A DNA stretch of 64,000 nt, taken from positions 1-64,000 of the forward strand of contig CAYVBZ010000002.1 in assembly GCA_964449835.1 (NCBI GenBank). The letters are read 5' to 3'. Each line of letters begins with the position of its first letter. Position 1 is the stretch's first letter. Shown piece by piece: positions 24,558-32,718 of this stretch. The position numbers and the translations under genes are program-made. This DNA is from JABDGC01 sp964449835. Lineage in GTDB: Bacteria > Pseudomonadota > Gammaproteobacteria > DSM-16500. The notes below the pieces were generated by a model. That model saw nothing but the letters and a program-made list of their open reading frames with translations. It was not told the origin of the DNA and made no database searches.

Positions 24558-25760
24558 ATGAAGCCTAGCTCACACTCTCAGTTTTTACCTTATTTTGATG
24601 GACTCCGAGGGCTGGCAGCTCTTGTTGTCTTTTTGGGCCACTCCGCCTGTTCGGTTTATCCTGCTTTGACCTCGGGCAACCTAGACTTATCTGGCTTATC
24701 GATCTTACCCACCCTCGCTAGAACGCCTTTCTCTCTACTCACGGCAGCCAATTCTGCAGTGTGCATTTTTTTTGTTTTAAGTGGATTTGTGATGTCAATG
24801 GTGTCAGCCCGAAGTCAGGAAAGCTTCATGGCCATTTCAACTAGGCGCTATTTACGCTTGGCAGGCCCTGCTATGGGGTGCTGTCTTTTAAGCGCCTTTT
24901 TATTAAAACATCACCTCTATTTCAACCAAGCTGTCGCGGGCCTCACAGCCAGTACCTGGTTAAAACAATGGTTTCTCTTTGATGGTCACTACCACATCGC
25001 TTTAAAAGAAGGTCTAAGCGGTATATTCCGTAATCCTAGCTCGACCTATAATTCCAGCTTGTGGACCATGTACGTAGAATTGTGGGGTTCTCTCGCCATA
25101 TTTTCAGTCGTTTATTTGGTCGAAAATAAATATTTACGCCTACTCACCTTTGCCATTGCCTGCAGACTTTCAGCACACTATTTCGATCGCTATGAATTCT
25201 TCTGCATCTTTGCCGGCGCTGTTTCATATAACTTGCACCAACTATTTACCTTCCCAAACAAATTAAAAAACCTTAACACCGCTTGTGTTTTGGCTGGCCT
25301 ATTCCTATGCTCCTATCCCGATTTTGCTCCTCTAGGAAATGGCGGGATTGTATACAACTGGCTTGCCAGTCGATTTTTTGTTACCTGGTATCATGCTTTA
25401 GGTGCTGTTTTAATCGTACACTTTATCCATGGTTCGACTTTGTTCAGGAAATTTTTCTCTGCCCCTCCTCTTCTCTGGCTTGGAAAAGTTTCTTTTTCAT
25501 TCTATCTACTTCACTTGCCTGTTATCTGTAGCTTAGGCGCTGGTTTAATCTACTTACTTCACTCCACCCTGAGCTACAATGAAATGACCTTCATCGTTAT
25601 TTTGAGCACAGGTATCGTTTCTTTATCTTTAGCAGCCCTCTATGAAAAGTCCGTCGACAGGCTATTTATTCGCCTGGGGCACTGGTTCTCTCATAAAATA
25701 GATCGGCTCTTTCCAACTTATGGAACCAAAGTACCGAGCTTGGCAACTGCCGCTTCGTAA
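24558..25760 (+). CDS. Acyltransferase-3 family membrane O-acyltransferase (OafA-like)
   Basis: A 400-residue membrane protein beginning with FDGLRGLAALVVFLGHS, whose Arg and His form the acyltransferase-3 signature. It is followed by CIFFVLSGFVMSM and about ten hydrophobic helices, with a late SFSFYLLHLP motif. Members O-acetylate lipopolysaccharide sugars using cytoplasmic acetyl-CoA. The C-terminus lacks an SGNH domain, so it is a stand-alone transferase. A paralogue lies at 29400-30635 on the other strand. The last 43 bp overlap the convergent radical SAM gene. No strong ribosome site precedes the ATG. Confidence 0.88.
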   Translation: MKPSSHSQFLPYFDGLRGLAALVVFLGHSACSVYPALTSGNLDLSGLSILPTLARTPFSLLTAANSAVCIFFVLSGFVMSMVSARSQESFMAISTRRYLRLAGPAMGCCLLSAFLLKHHLYFNQAVAGLTASTWLKQWFLFDGHYHIALKEGLSGIFRNPSSTYNSSLWTMYVELWGSLAIFSVVYLVENKYLRLLTFAIACRLSAHYFDRYEFFCIFAGAVSYNLHQLFTFPNKLKNLNTACVLAGLFLCSYPDFAPLGNGGIVYNWLASRFFVTWYHALGAVLIVHFIHGSTLFRKFFSAPPLLWLGKVSFSFYLLHLPVICSLGAGLIYLLHSTLSYNEMTFIVILSTGIVSLSLAALYEKSVDRLFIRLGHWFSHKIDRLFPTYGTKVPSLATAAS

Positions 25761-27184
25761 TTTTGATGGCCCGGCGATAAGCTTAAAGCAGCCCGATAGC
25801 TCTCTAAGGCTTCTGGAAAAGCGCTCTCTTTTTCAAAGATAAGACCCAAACGATAACAAGCCTCCGCATGCTTAGGAAAGATCTCGAGAAGCTTCTGAAA
25901 TAACTGCTTTGCTTTTGCTAAATCAGCTTTGGCTTCATAGCGGGCAGCCAAATCAAAAGCTTCCTGGGCCGAAAATTCTCTATTCATCCATTCTACTTTA
26001 GGCTCAATTGATACATTCCAATCATCTAAAAATTCTCTATATTTTGGACCGAGGACTGACACTACATAATCATCTTGTAGATGTAGTTTGTGGGCCGTAT
26101 ACCCCAGATCTAAAGAATATTTTTGACAAGTCTTGCAAAAACTATGCTTATATTTTCTCTGCCGAAGCTCTTCTCGCGAAACCTCTAAAAAGTTATTGGC
26201 AATGATCTGTTCTTTTTCAAAGGTGGCGCAGCAGAGTGGTACAGAACCATCAAAATTAATCGTTGTTCTTTGTTGGCGAAACTGGCAGTCACGGAGTTTT
26301 GGAGCACCAGCGGATAAAATTTCGCCCATTTTTTTTGTTGGAACCACTAAATTAGCTAATATTGCCTCATCGCCAGGCATAGGCTCTCCAGCAGCCACTT
26401 TAGCTGATTTCTCAACCGGCATAAAAGTAGCCAAGGTCGGGGCAAAAATAAAGCCCAGGTCCTCACAGAGCTGGCGCATCTTCCAAAAATCAACCTCAAA
26501 GTTACTTTTATAGATGTGAAAACCAACCTGAATGATAACGTCAGACTTGAGCTCATCAATTAAATGACGGAGCAAATGCATGTTGGATTTAACAACATTA
26601 ATATCACCCTTTTTATGGGTAAGTTGATAGGTATGATTAAAATACCCTGACAAGGAAATTCGAATATAGGAAGGTGAAGCTTGAATGACTCGTCTCATGT
26701 CTGGAAAAGCGTTTAAGTTGGTCGAGATGCCGATACCATAACCCTTTTCCTTTGTAATGCGAACGAGCTCACCCAGATGTTTGTGAAGTACTGATTCGCC
26801 CCAATTATAAAGGTCAATAAATATATTTTCACCCGGATGCTCAAGGGCAATTTTATCCAAGATCTTTTGATAAGTTTCAACAGACATCAGGCCTTTCGGC
26901 GTTGCTTCGGTATAATTTCCAACTGGACAAGAAGGACAGCGTAGATTACAAGTCCCCACCACATCAATGTGATAATAAAACTCTGCCCCCTGCCTTTGAT
27001 CTAAAATTGAACGTAGACGCTGCTGCTCTTTTTTAACAGCAAGCTTCGCTTTTGCTTCACTTTCTGTTTGTGTATTGATTTTTTTAGCCGGTAGATAATT
27101 TAATTTAAAATCTAATAAAGAATTTTTTGAGTTGCGAACCAGATTGCGGATCTTCCCAGATATTGCTGATCTTGTTAAACGCAT
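25718..27184 (-). CDS. Radical SAM/SPASM protein with C-terminal TPR repeats
   Basis: A 488-residue protein. GTCNLRCPSCPVG near residue 85 is the CxxxCxxC radical SAM cluster motif. A SPASM-like region near 300-365 (LRDCQFRQQ, VPLCCATFE, FCKTCQ) provides Cys ligands for auxiliary iron-sulfur clusters. Residues ~410-480 form at least two TPR repeats (AKADLAKAKQLFQKLLEIFP and EALESYRAALSLSPG). SPASM enzymes modify peptides or carbohydrates by radical chemistry. Its place between a C-methyltransferase gene and an O-acyltransferase gene points to sugar modification, but that is inference. An AGGAGA ribosome site precedes the ATG. Confidence 0.85.
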   Translation of the reverse strand: MRLTRSAISGKIRNLVRNSKNSLLDFKLNYLPAKKINTQTESEAKAKLAVKKEQQRLRSILDQRQGAEFYYHIDVVGTCNLRCPSCPVGNYTEATPKGLMSVETYQKILDKIALEHPGENIFIDLYNWGESVLHKHLGELVRITKEKGYGIGISTNLNAFPDMRRVIQASPSYIRISLSGYFNHTYQLTHKKGDINVVKSNMHLLRHLIDELKSDVIIQVGFHIYKSNFEVDFWKMRQLCEDLGFIFAPTLATFMPVEKSAKVAAGEPMPGDEAILANLVVPTKKMGEILSAGAPKLRDCQFRQQRTTINFDGSVPLCCATFEKEQIIANNFLEVSREELRQRKYKHSFCKTCQKYSLDLGYTAHKLHLQDDYVVSVLGPKYREFLDDWNVSIEPKVEWMNREFSAQEAFDLAARYEAKADLAKAKQLFQKLLEIFPKHAEACYRLGLIFEKESAFPEALESYRAALSLSPGHQNYEAAVAKLGTLVP

Positions 27185-27222
27185 CTACTTTAATCTCCTA
27201 TACTATATTTTTCATCCACTTT

Positions 27223-28467
27223 CTATCCAACCACTTTTAACGTAGGTAAGGGGACAAGAAACACACCCCCTTCATCAATAAGACGCTGATTCTTTTGTAT
27301 GATAATATCAGCATAATTCCAGGCCAGAATGACCACGAGATCTGGTCGACGCACATATAATTCAGAAGAAGCTAATACAGGCAAGTGGAACCCTGGGCTA
27401 AATAAATTCTGTTTAATAGGGTTATCATCGATAATATAGCCGATACGCGTTCCTAGCTCAAAATGATAAAGTAAAGTCGTTGTGGTGGTTGAAGCGCCGT
27501 ATGCCACGATCTTTTTTCCTTCCTGAATGGCTTTATCTAGATAAGCCAGTGTCGCGCGTTTCCGCCCTTCAAGGGCTTGATAAAAGTCATGATAGATTTT
27601 TGGTTTAGTAATGCCACGGCGTTCCTCTTCCTTCATTAGGGTCTTTAAAAGTTCAGACTTTGGCCGCTTGCCTGTTGAAATGGGTTGAGCAAAGCCGCGT
27701 ATTGAACCTCCTTTAGTCTTTATCCGAGTAACATCAAATAAAGTCATGTCTAAACGATTAAAAAACCGCTCTAAGGGGAGTAAAGCATGATGTGAGACAT
27801 GTTCATGATAAATCGTATCAAAAACAAAACCGTCAATCATGTCAGGAACATAAGAAACTTCAAAAACAAAGACGCCATCAGGGGTAAGCAAACTGCGGGT
27901 CCCCAGAACAATATCAGTTAAATTATCAGCATGCGCAAAAATGTTGTTAGCGCAAATTAGCTTGGCGAGGCCATTTTCTTCAGCGATTGTCTTTGCCAAA
28001 GCCGAAGTGAAAAAATCAGGAATAGTTGGGATTCCAGCTTCTGTTGCTACAGCAGCAATCGCCCTAGCGGGATCCACACCCCTTACCTTCATACCCAGCT
28101 CTTTAAAGGCTTTTAACAAGGAACCATCATTACTCCCAATCTCGACCACCAAAGAGTTAGAGGGTAGTTGAAGGGCCTGACTCACCTCCGCGGCATAACG
28201 TTTGAAATGATCCACCAGCCCCAAGGAACTAGAGGTGCGATAGATATAGTTTCTAAATAAAATATCCGGGTTAATAATATCTAGGTTTTGAAGATGCCCA
28301 CAAGTAGTGCAAAGATAGGTATCGAGCGGATAAACTCCTTGTTTCTCATTCAAACGCTCCTTAGGTACGAAGGAATCCCCAATAGCAGAAGCGAGGATAG
28401 GCAATACCAAATCGAGCTCAGTGGACGCGCATAAACGACAATCATTACGATGAATAAAATCAGCCAT
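27223..28467 (-). CDS. Zn-finger sugar C-methyltransferase (TylCIII-like)
   Basis: A 414-residue three-domain methyltransferase. An N-terminal zinc-binding region holds Cys pairs CRLC and CTTC. A SAM domain (VVEIGSNDGSLLKAF near residue 100) carries the active-site region EVSYVPDMI...YHEHVSHHAL. The C-terminal domain (VAYGASTTTTTLLYHF) is typical of sugar C-methyltransferases such as TylCIII. These enzymes place a methyl branch on C3 of a keto-deoxysugar nucleotide. A very similar copy lies at 32719-33963 and a more diverged relative at 36306-37544. It follows two decayed aminotransferase genes and precedes the radical SAM gene. Confidence 0.87.
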   Translation of the reverse strand: MADFIHRNDCRLCASTELDLVLPILASAIGDSFVPKERLNEKQGVYPLDTYLCTTCGHLQNLDIINPDILFRNYIYRTSSSLGLVDHFKRYAAEVSQALQLPSNSLVVEIGSNDGSLLKAFKELGMKVRGVDPARAIAAVATEAGIPTIPDFFTSALAKTIAEENGLAKLICANNIFAHADNLTDIVLGTRSLLTPDGVFVFEVSYVPDMIDGFVFDTIYHEHVSHHALLPLERFFNRLDMTLFDVTRIKTKGGSIRGFAQPISTGKRPKSELLKTLMKEEERRGITKPKIYHDFYQALEGRKRATLAYLDKAIQEGKKIVAYGASTTTTTLLYHFELGTRIGYIIDDNPIKQNLFSPGFHLPVLASSELYVRRPDLVVILAWNYADIIIQKNQRLIDEGGVFLVPLPTLKVVG

Positions 28468-28502
28468 GAACAGACCCTTTTAATTTTTTATCCTTTCACC
28501 AG

Positions 28503-28706
28503 TTAAGTCCTCGATGAACCAAAAAATTCATGAATGGCATCGATCACATAATCCGCCTCACTATCCCTTAGCTCCGAATAAACCGGCAGGCTCATCATTT
28601 GCTCCCCTAGCATTTCTGCCCGAGGAAAATTACCCAACTGATAGCCCAAAGTGGCCAAGTCTATAACTGCAACCTTTCGCACTGCTTCAAGCTCATGATT
28701 GATCAT
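28503..28706 (-). pseudogene. DegT/DnrJ/EryC1 aminotransferase remnant (core deleted)
   Basis: A short frame whose C-terminal ~50 residues (LGYQLGNFPRAEMLG...LSLP-like MSLPVYSELRDSEADYVIDAI) match the end of PLP-dependent sugar aminotransferases. The entire cofactor-binding core is missing. The start is intact: AAGGAG sits just before the ATG at 28706 and leads into an N-terminal segment of about 15 residues fused to the C-terminal tail. A normal member has about 370 residues. This is best explained by an in-frame internal deletion, so the protein cannot be an active aminotransferase. Confidence 0.75.
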
Positions 28707-29400
28707 AAAACTCCTTAATTCTCGCAACGACATATTCTAAGTCATTTTCGGTCAGAAAGTCGTGCACAGGCAAAGAAAGAGTGTGCTTAGCTATCCGCTC
28801 ACAAATAGGAAAATCGCCAATCATATACCCCAGATGACGGGCTGCGGGTTGCAAATGCATAGGTACTGGATAATGTATTTTTGCGTCAACACCCTTCTCA
28901 ATTAAAAAAGCTTGCAATTGGTCTCGATTATCGCACTGAATAGAATAAAGATGAAAAACCTGCTTGATCTTGTCCTCTCTCCGGGGAACCTGAACACCCT
29001 CGACTGTCGCAAGCTGTTGATCATAAAATGCCGCGTTTTTAATGCGTCCTTCCGTAATACCCTTTAGCTTTTCCAGCATATGAGAGGCAGCGACGGCTTG
29101 CATCGTATCCAGTCGTGAATTATAGGAAAAAATCAGACATTCATCCCGACTTTGAAGCCCGTGATTTCTCATTAAGCGCAGGCGATCAGCCAGCTCATCT
29201 GAATCGGTGACAATAATACCGCCATCGCCCCATACATTGGGGTCAACAGGCTCGCCAAGTGTAAAATCACCCTTACTTACAACTTGCTTTAATTTTTCAA
29301 AAATTTTCTCAAAATCCGCAAATTGGCGCCTAAGATAATTATGATTGATCTGCATCATGCCTGTACGCAGGTATTGTTCTGGCAGAAAATTTTTTATCAT
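28693..29400 (-). pseudogene. DegT/DnrJ/EryC1 aminotransferase with internal deletion (PLP lysine lost)
   Basis: A 235-residue frame. Residues 1-53 match the aminotransferase N-terminus (LRRQFADFEKIFEKL...GDFTLGEPVD). It then jumps directly to NVWGDGGIIVTDSDELADRLRLMRNHG, which normally lies just after the PLP-binding Lys near residue 185. The missing ~130 residues include the cofactor pocket and the Schiff-base Lys. The C-terminal half is well preserved. The start overlaps the upstream acyltransferase stop by one base (TGATG). It was probably a QdtB/FdtB-like sugar aminotransferase. The frame is still open, so a folded but inactive protein could be made. Confidence 0.82.
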
Positions 29401-30635
29401 CAGATCAAACCCTTCGCTTTATTAAATTCCATATCCACTATCGATTGCTTACTATCTTCTGAAAGCAAGCGTTTGTCCACCCATGACCCCATTGACCGTG
29501 AAAATCCCATAGCATACTCGTCTACATAGCGGAACAACAGCTTAGAAACCCAAATGACGGCTATCAGTGTTCCCACCATGGAAACTAAGGCCATTTGCCA
29601 ATAAGGCAGCCCTTTAAACGCAAAGATAAAGAGGGGGGTGATACTGCAAATCAGTGGAATATGAATAAGATACAAAACAAAGGAAATCTTCCCAAGAAAC
29701 TTGCCTAAACGGCTAGCTAGAATCAGATGCAAGAGCCTAGATTGCAGGACAATCATGACCAAGAGCATGGCACCCAACATGTGCCACTGCAATACAGAAG
29801 GGGCCTTACTCAGCCAAGCGTGCCAGGGAGCAACCATCCCTGGCTGTATATCCGGAACCCCCCCAAAATAAAGTGCCACTAGAAAAATGCCGAGAATAAA
29901 AACACTGCGTAAGAACTGAAGCGGCAATAAACGCTTTACCAACCCAGTTAATTCTAGCTGAAAGTCATGCAACAGCACGCCCCAAGCGAATAAAAGATAA
30001 TAACCCTCATAATTGAAACGCATAAACCAAAGAACAGCGGCCAGCCGCAAATAGCGGTTTCTAAGTAAAGCAAAAAGCGCAAACACATAAGCCGAACCAA
30101 TCAACTCAAAATGCATGGACCAAAGATTACAGTTATATTTCGCGTGAGCGCGGATGAAAGCATTGACAAGGGCCTCCCGGGTCATCTTTAACACCTGCGG
30201 GTCGAAGTTATACCAGGCGGAAAGCCAACCGCTGTGCGTGACTTCGCGGGAGGCAGCGAAGTTATTATAAACGCCCAAATGCAGCAGGGCCCAAGCGCAA
30301 GTCGAGGTCATCAGCATTGGAAATGCTAACCGACAATAACGTCGCGCCAATTGTGCCGGAAAAGAAAGATGGGCCCTTTGACAAAAATCTGCCAGAACAA
30401 AGCCGCTCAAAACAAAAAAAATGCAGACAGCAAAATTACCCGTCCAAAAAACGGCAATAGGCGAAAGGCCCAGGGAGATATCAAAGGAGGTGTGAACTTC
30501 TTGCGGCAGAAAAGTCACAACCGCTGGAAAAAGTGAAATCATGAGATGCGCCATAAGTACCATTAAGGCAGCTATACCTCTTAAACCATCTAAATAAGCG
30601 ATGCGAGGCACTTCACTTTTTTGTATTGTATACAT
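29400..30635 (-). CDS. Acyltransferase-3 family membrane O-acyltransferase (OafA-like)
   Basis: A 411-residue membrane protein with IAYLDGLRGIAALMVLMAH at the N-terminus, CIFFVLSGFVLADF, a middle YNCNLWSMHFELIGS block and GKISFVLYLIHIPL near the end. It matches the protein at 24558-25760 block for block. It should transfer acyl groups, most likely acetyl, to a lipopolysaccharide sugar. I start it at the ATG at 30635, preceded by GGGAG, rather than the upstream TTG at 30641. It is the first gene of a minus-strand unit that continues through two broken aminotransferases to the C-methyltransferase. Confidence 0.87.
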   Translation of the reverse strand: MYTIQKSEVPRIAYLDGLRGIAALMVLMAHLMISLFPAVVTFLPQEVHTSFDISLGLSPIAVFWTGNFAVCIFFVLSGFVLADFCQRAHLSFPAQLARRYCRLAFPMLMTSTCAWALLHLGVYNNFAASREVTHSGWLSAWYNFDPQVLKMTREALVNAFIRAHAKYNCNLWSMHFELIGSAYVFALFALLRNRYLRLAAVLWFMRFNYEGYYLLFAWGVLLHDFQLELTGLVKRLLPLQFLRSVFILGIFLVALYFGGVPDIQPGMVAPWHAWLSKAPSVLQWHMLGAMLLVMIVLQSRLLHLILASRLGKFLGKISFVLYLIHIPLICSITPLFIFAFKGLPYWQMALVSMVGTLIAVIWVSKLLFRYVDEYAMGFSRSMGSWVDKRLLSEDSKQSIVDMEFNKAKGLI

Positions 30636-30711
30636 CTTCAAATCTCCCTTTTTCCACGCTCGAGAATTGTAAAGCTTAAAATCATGGAAAGAAAGCTCCG
30701 CGCTGATTGCC

Positions 30712-30980
30712 TTATAAGCGATTTAATAAGCGCAAACAGAGTAACTTGCACAATATCCCTCCAAAAACAAGCAACGTTTTCGGCTTCATAACGCCTGAGG
30801 TGAAGTCTGGACGGGGATTGAGGGTAACCGGCACCTCTGTGTAGGCTTTCGATCGAAGCAAGAGCCGGCTCAAGATCTCAATATGATAACCATAATTTTT
30901 CGCTTTCACATTCAAGCTGCGCGTCTCAGCAACCGGAAAAAGATAAAGACTGTGAGCATCTTTGACCTTGAGACCTGTAT
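30712..30980 (-). pseudogene. C-terminal fragment of a GT2 (polyprenyl-phosphate mannosyltransferase-like) gene
   Basis: Reading the minus strand, an open frame gives NTGLKVKDAHSLYLFPV, then GYHIEILSRLLLRSKAYTEVPV, the C-terminal pattern of GT2 dolichol-phosphate-mannose-synthase-like enzymes. The similar part of the fusion protein at 12721 reads FDFDCELLIKLVKNGYRPIEIPVNY. The catalytic N-terminal domain is absent. The fragment begins exactly at the right end of an IS605-type remnant (30980), so the insertion or a later deletion removed the rest. It has no start codon of its own that makes sense. Confidence 0.68.
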
Positions 30981-31320
30981 TGACATCCTCTCCGGCCTAA
31001 AAGGCCGGAGATTCCTATTATTAGACTGGTACTCAGTCACCTTTTCCCAGAAGCTCCTGCTTCATTGAGTGGCCTTACTGCGCCAGCTCTCCACAGGCTA
31101 ACACGGCATGCCCTGCCGCTAAAATGTTTTTCGACTCATTGCTGTCAGCATTGTCTCTATGACCGCAGCTTAAACAGTGAAACAGGCTTTGGCTCCGTCT
31201 ATTCCCTTTATCGGTAAATCCGCAGCAGTTGCACTGTTGGCTTGTGTATTTTGGGCCCACTCTGAGAAAAATACCTCCCCGCCAGTCCTGCTTATATCGC
31301 AGTATGTTTTCATGGGGCAC
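30980..31320 (-). mobile_element. IS200/IS605-type remnant: tnpB 3' end and right-end hairpin
   Basis: The frame 31075-31320 encodes the C-terminal zinc-ribbon part of a TnpB/OrfB transposon protein. It reads KYTSQQCNCCGFTDKGNR, then FHCLSCGHRDNADSNESKNIL, with the four Cys and the RuvC-III Asp region. The N-terminal ~300 residues are gone. Below the stop, a perfect hairpin CTCCGGCC-TAAAA-GGCCGGAG (30990-31010) and the terminal wording GGATGTCAA (minus strand) match IS605/IS1341-group right ends. No TnpA is visible. A functional omega-RNA would end here and read its guide from the GT2 fragment at 30960-30980. Confidence 0.8.
30990..31010. repeat. IS605-type right-end hairpin
   Basis: Perfect 8-bp stem CTCCGGCC/GGCCGGAG with a TAAAA loop, located between the tnpB stop and the presumed transposon end. 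In this IS group the subterminal palindrome is the recognition structure for the TnpA recombinase and the 3' stem of the omega-RNA. Confidence 0.75.
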
Positions 31321-31424
31321 TCAGAAATAAAAAATGCCAAAATTGTACAATAAATGACAACAAGCCACTTCCTTTAACTCATTGATTTACTTGTTGGTAT
31401 CTGTTGTAATGCGTTGATATTAAT

Positions 31425-31482
31425 GAGCTGATGATGATTCGTAATCAGTAGGTTCGCAGTTCGACTCTGCGCGTCTGCATAG
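31425..31482 (+). tRNA. 3' fragment of a tRNA gene, probably tRNA-Thr(CGT), an integration scar
   Basis: The sequence contains an anticodon-arm-like segment around TTCGTAA (anticodon CGT, Thr). It continues into a perfect T arm: CGCAG, loop TTCGACT, CTGCG (about 31455-31471). An acceptor-strand-like CGTCTGCA follows. I found no matching 5' half or D arm upstream, so it is not a working tRNA. Such 3' tRNA fragments mark the distal attachment site of elements that integrate into tRNA genes. A direct repeat of GGGTACACTT (about 31540 and 31552) and an AT-rich cargo gene follow. Confidence 0.55.
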
Positions 31483-31609
31483 TAAAATCAATAGGTTATA
31501 AGTGCAGATTGATTAAAATTAAATCAATCAAAATTTTCGGGTACACTTCAGGGTACACTTTTTGTTAAATGGCATGCTTTTTAGGGATTTTAGAAAATAA
31601 GGATTTATT

Positions 31610-32467
31610 GTGATTACTCGCTTATTAGCTTCTCAATTTTTTGCGTTTCTCTTAGGGAATATCATTTTTATAAATGGTGCCTTTGCTTCGCCTTCAGAAG
31701 ATGGCGCAATTTATGATGTGTTCAATCGACTCATATATTACCCAGGTAAAATAGAGACGGCTTGTCCGACTCCGACTGATAAAGTGGGTACTATTCTTGT
31801 TATTGGTCAATCAAATGCTTCCAACTCTGGTGAAAAGAAATTTGTTACCAAATACCCAACCAAAGTTTTTAATTATTTTAATGGAAAATGCTATGTGGCT
31901 TCCTCTCCCTTGCTTGGCACTGATGGAAATTTAGGTGAGTTTATGACCCCGCTTGCGGATCATCTAATCGAGGATGGTGTTTATGATTCTGTTTTAATTA
32001 TTGCTTCATCTATTGGGGGATCGCCAGTAAGATATTGGCAGAAAGGTGGGTATTTAAATGATATGTTATTAACAGTTTTAGAAGATGCCTCCAGAATGTA
32101 TAAAATAACAGAAATTATTTGGCATCAAGGTGAGGCTGATTTTTATTATAAAACAACAAAAGAACAATATCTTGAAGGTCTTCATTCTGTAATCGATAGT
32201 ATACGAGGTGCTGGTACGAATGAGCCGCCATTTTATTTTTCTATTTCTACTTATTGTGGCTACAGTGATTGGACTCCTGAGAATCCAATTGCGGAAGCGC
32301 AACGCAATTTTGAAGATAGTACAAAAAAAATATTTTTAGGTGCCGATACTGATAGCTTGGTATCTGATGCTGAACGATTTGACCATTGTCATTTTAAGGA
32401 GTCTGGGCAATTAAAGACTGCTAGGGCTTACGCAACAGCTATACATCAACATAAGCAATTTTCTTGA
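31610..32467 (+). CDS. Secreted SASA-domain carbohydrate esterase (sialate O-acetylesterase-like)
   Basis: A 285-residue protein with an N-terminal signal peptide (hydrophobic residues 5-22, likely cut after AFA). The mature part has ILVIGQSNASNSGE (block I nucleophile Ser), EIIWHQGEADF (block III) and FDHCHFKESG (catalytic Asp/His). These are the SGNH-fold motifs of the SASA family, which removes O-acetyl groups from carbohydrates. It starts with GTG after an AATAAGGA ribosome site. The gene is distinctly AT-rich compared with its neighbours and follows the tRNA 3' fragment, so it looks horizontally acquired. It is the only non-polysaccharide-operon gene in the region. Confidence 0.82.
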   Translation: MITRLLASQFFAFLLGNIIFINGAFASPSEDGAIYDVFNRLIYYPGKIETACPTPTDKVGTILVIGQSNASNSGEKKFVTKYPTKVFNYFNGKCYVASSPLLGTDGNLGEFMTPLADHLIEDGVYDSVLIIASSIGGSPVRYWQKGGYLNDMLLTVLEDASRMYKITEIIWHQGEADFYYKTTKEQYLEGLHSVIDSIRGAGTNEPPFYFSISTYCGYSDWTPENPIAEAQRNFEDSTKKIFLGADTDSLVSDAERFDHCHFKESGQLKTARAYATAIHQHKQFS

Positions 32468-32477
32468 TTAAAAGTGT

Positions 32478-32700
32478 TTATATAAGCGGGTTGATCCCAA
32501 AGAACAGTGAAAGACCCACGGCCATATCGGAATAGCCGGAAAAATCAAAATAGATTTGTGAAGCATAGGCCAAAGCCGTACCCCAGGCATCTTGCCCCGT
32601 AAAAACACTGTGCCCAACCGCATTAAATACAGGATTGGCAAGATGTGAAAAACCGTCTGCTATAATGGCTTTCTTAAAAAGCGCTATGACAAAAGAAGAC
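32478..32700 (-). pseudogene. MBOAT acyltransferase fragment
   Basis: The minus-strand frame ending in TAA at 32478-32480 encodes about 70 residues. They read ALFKKAIIADGFSHLANPVF, then DAWGTALAYASQIYFDFSG and YSDMAVGLSLFFGIN. This matches the central part of the intact MBOAT protein at 17893-19407 almost residue for residue. The N-terminal ~200 and C-terminal ~250 residues, including the active-site His, are missing. It lies 19 bp below the stop of the second C-methyltransferase and close to the second SGNH-like gene, so a second MBOAT/SGNH acylation set once existed here. Confidence 0.82.
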
Positions 32701-32718
32701 TTCCTTAAAAAGGGTGAA

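Noticed and set aside
31075..31320. 81-residue frame as a complete small zinc-finger protein
   Set aside because: Its Cys pattern and Asp/Asn-rich end match the C-terminal domain of TnpB, and a right-end hairpin follows. It is a truncated transposon gene.
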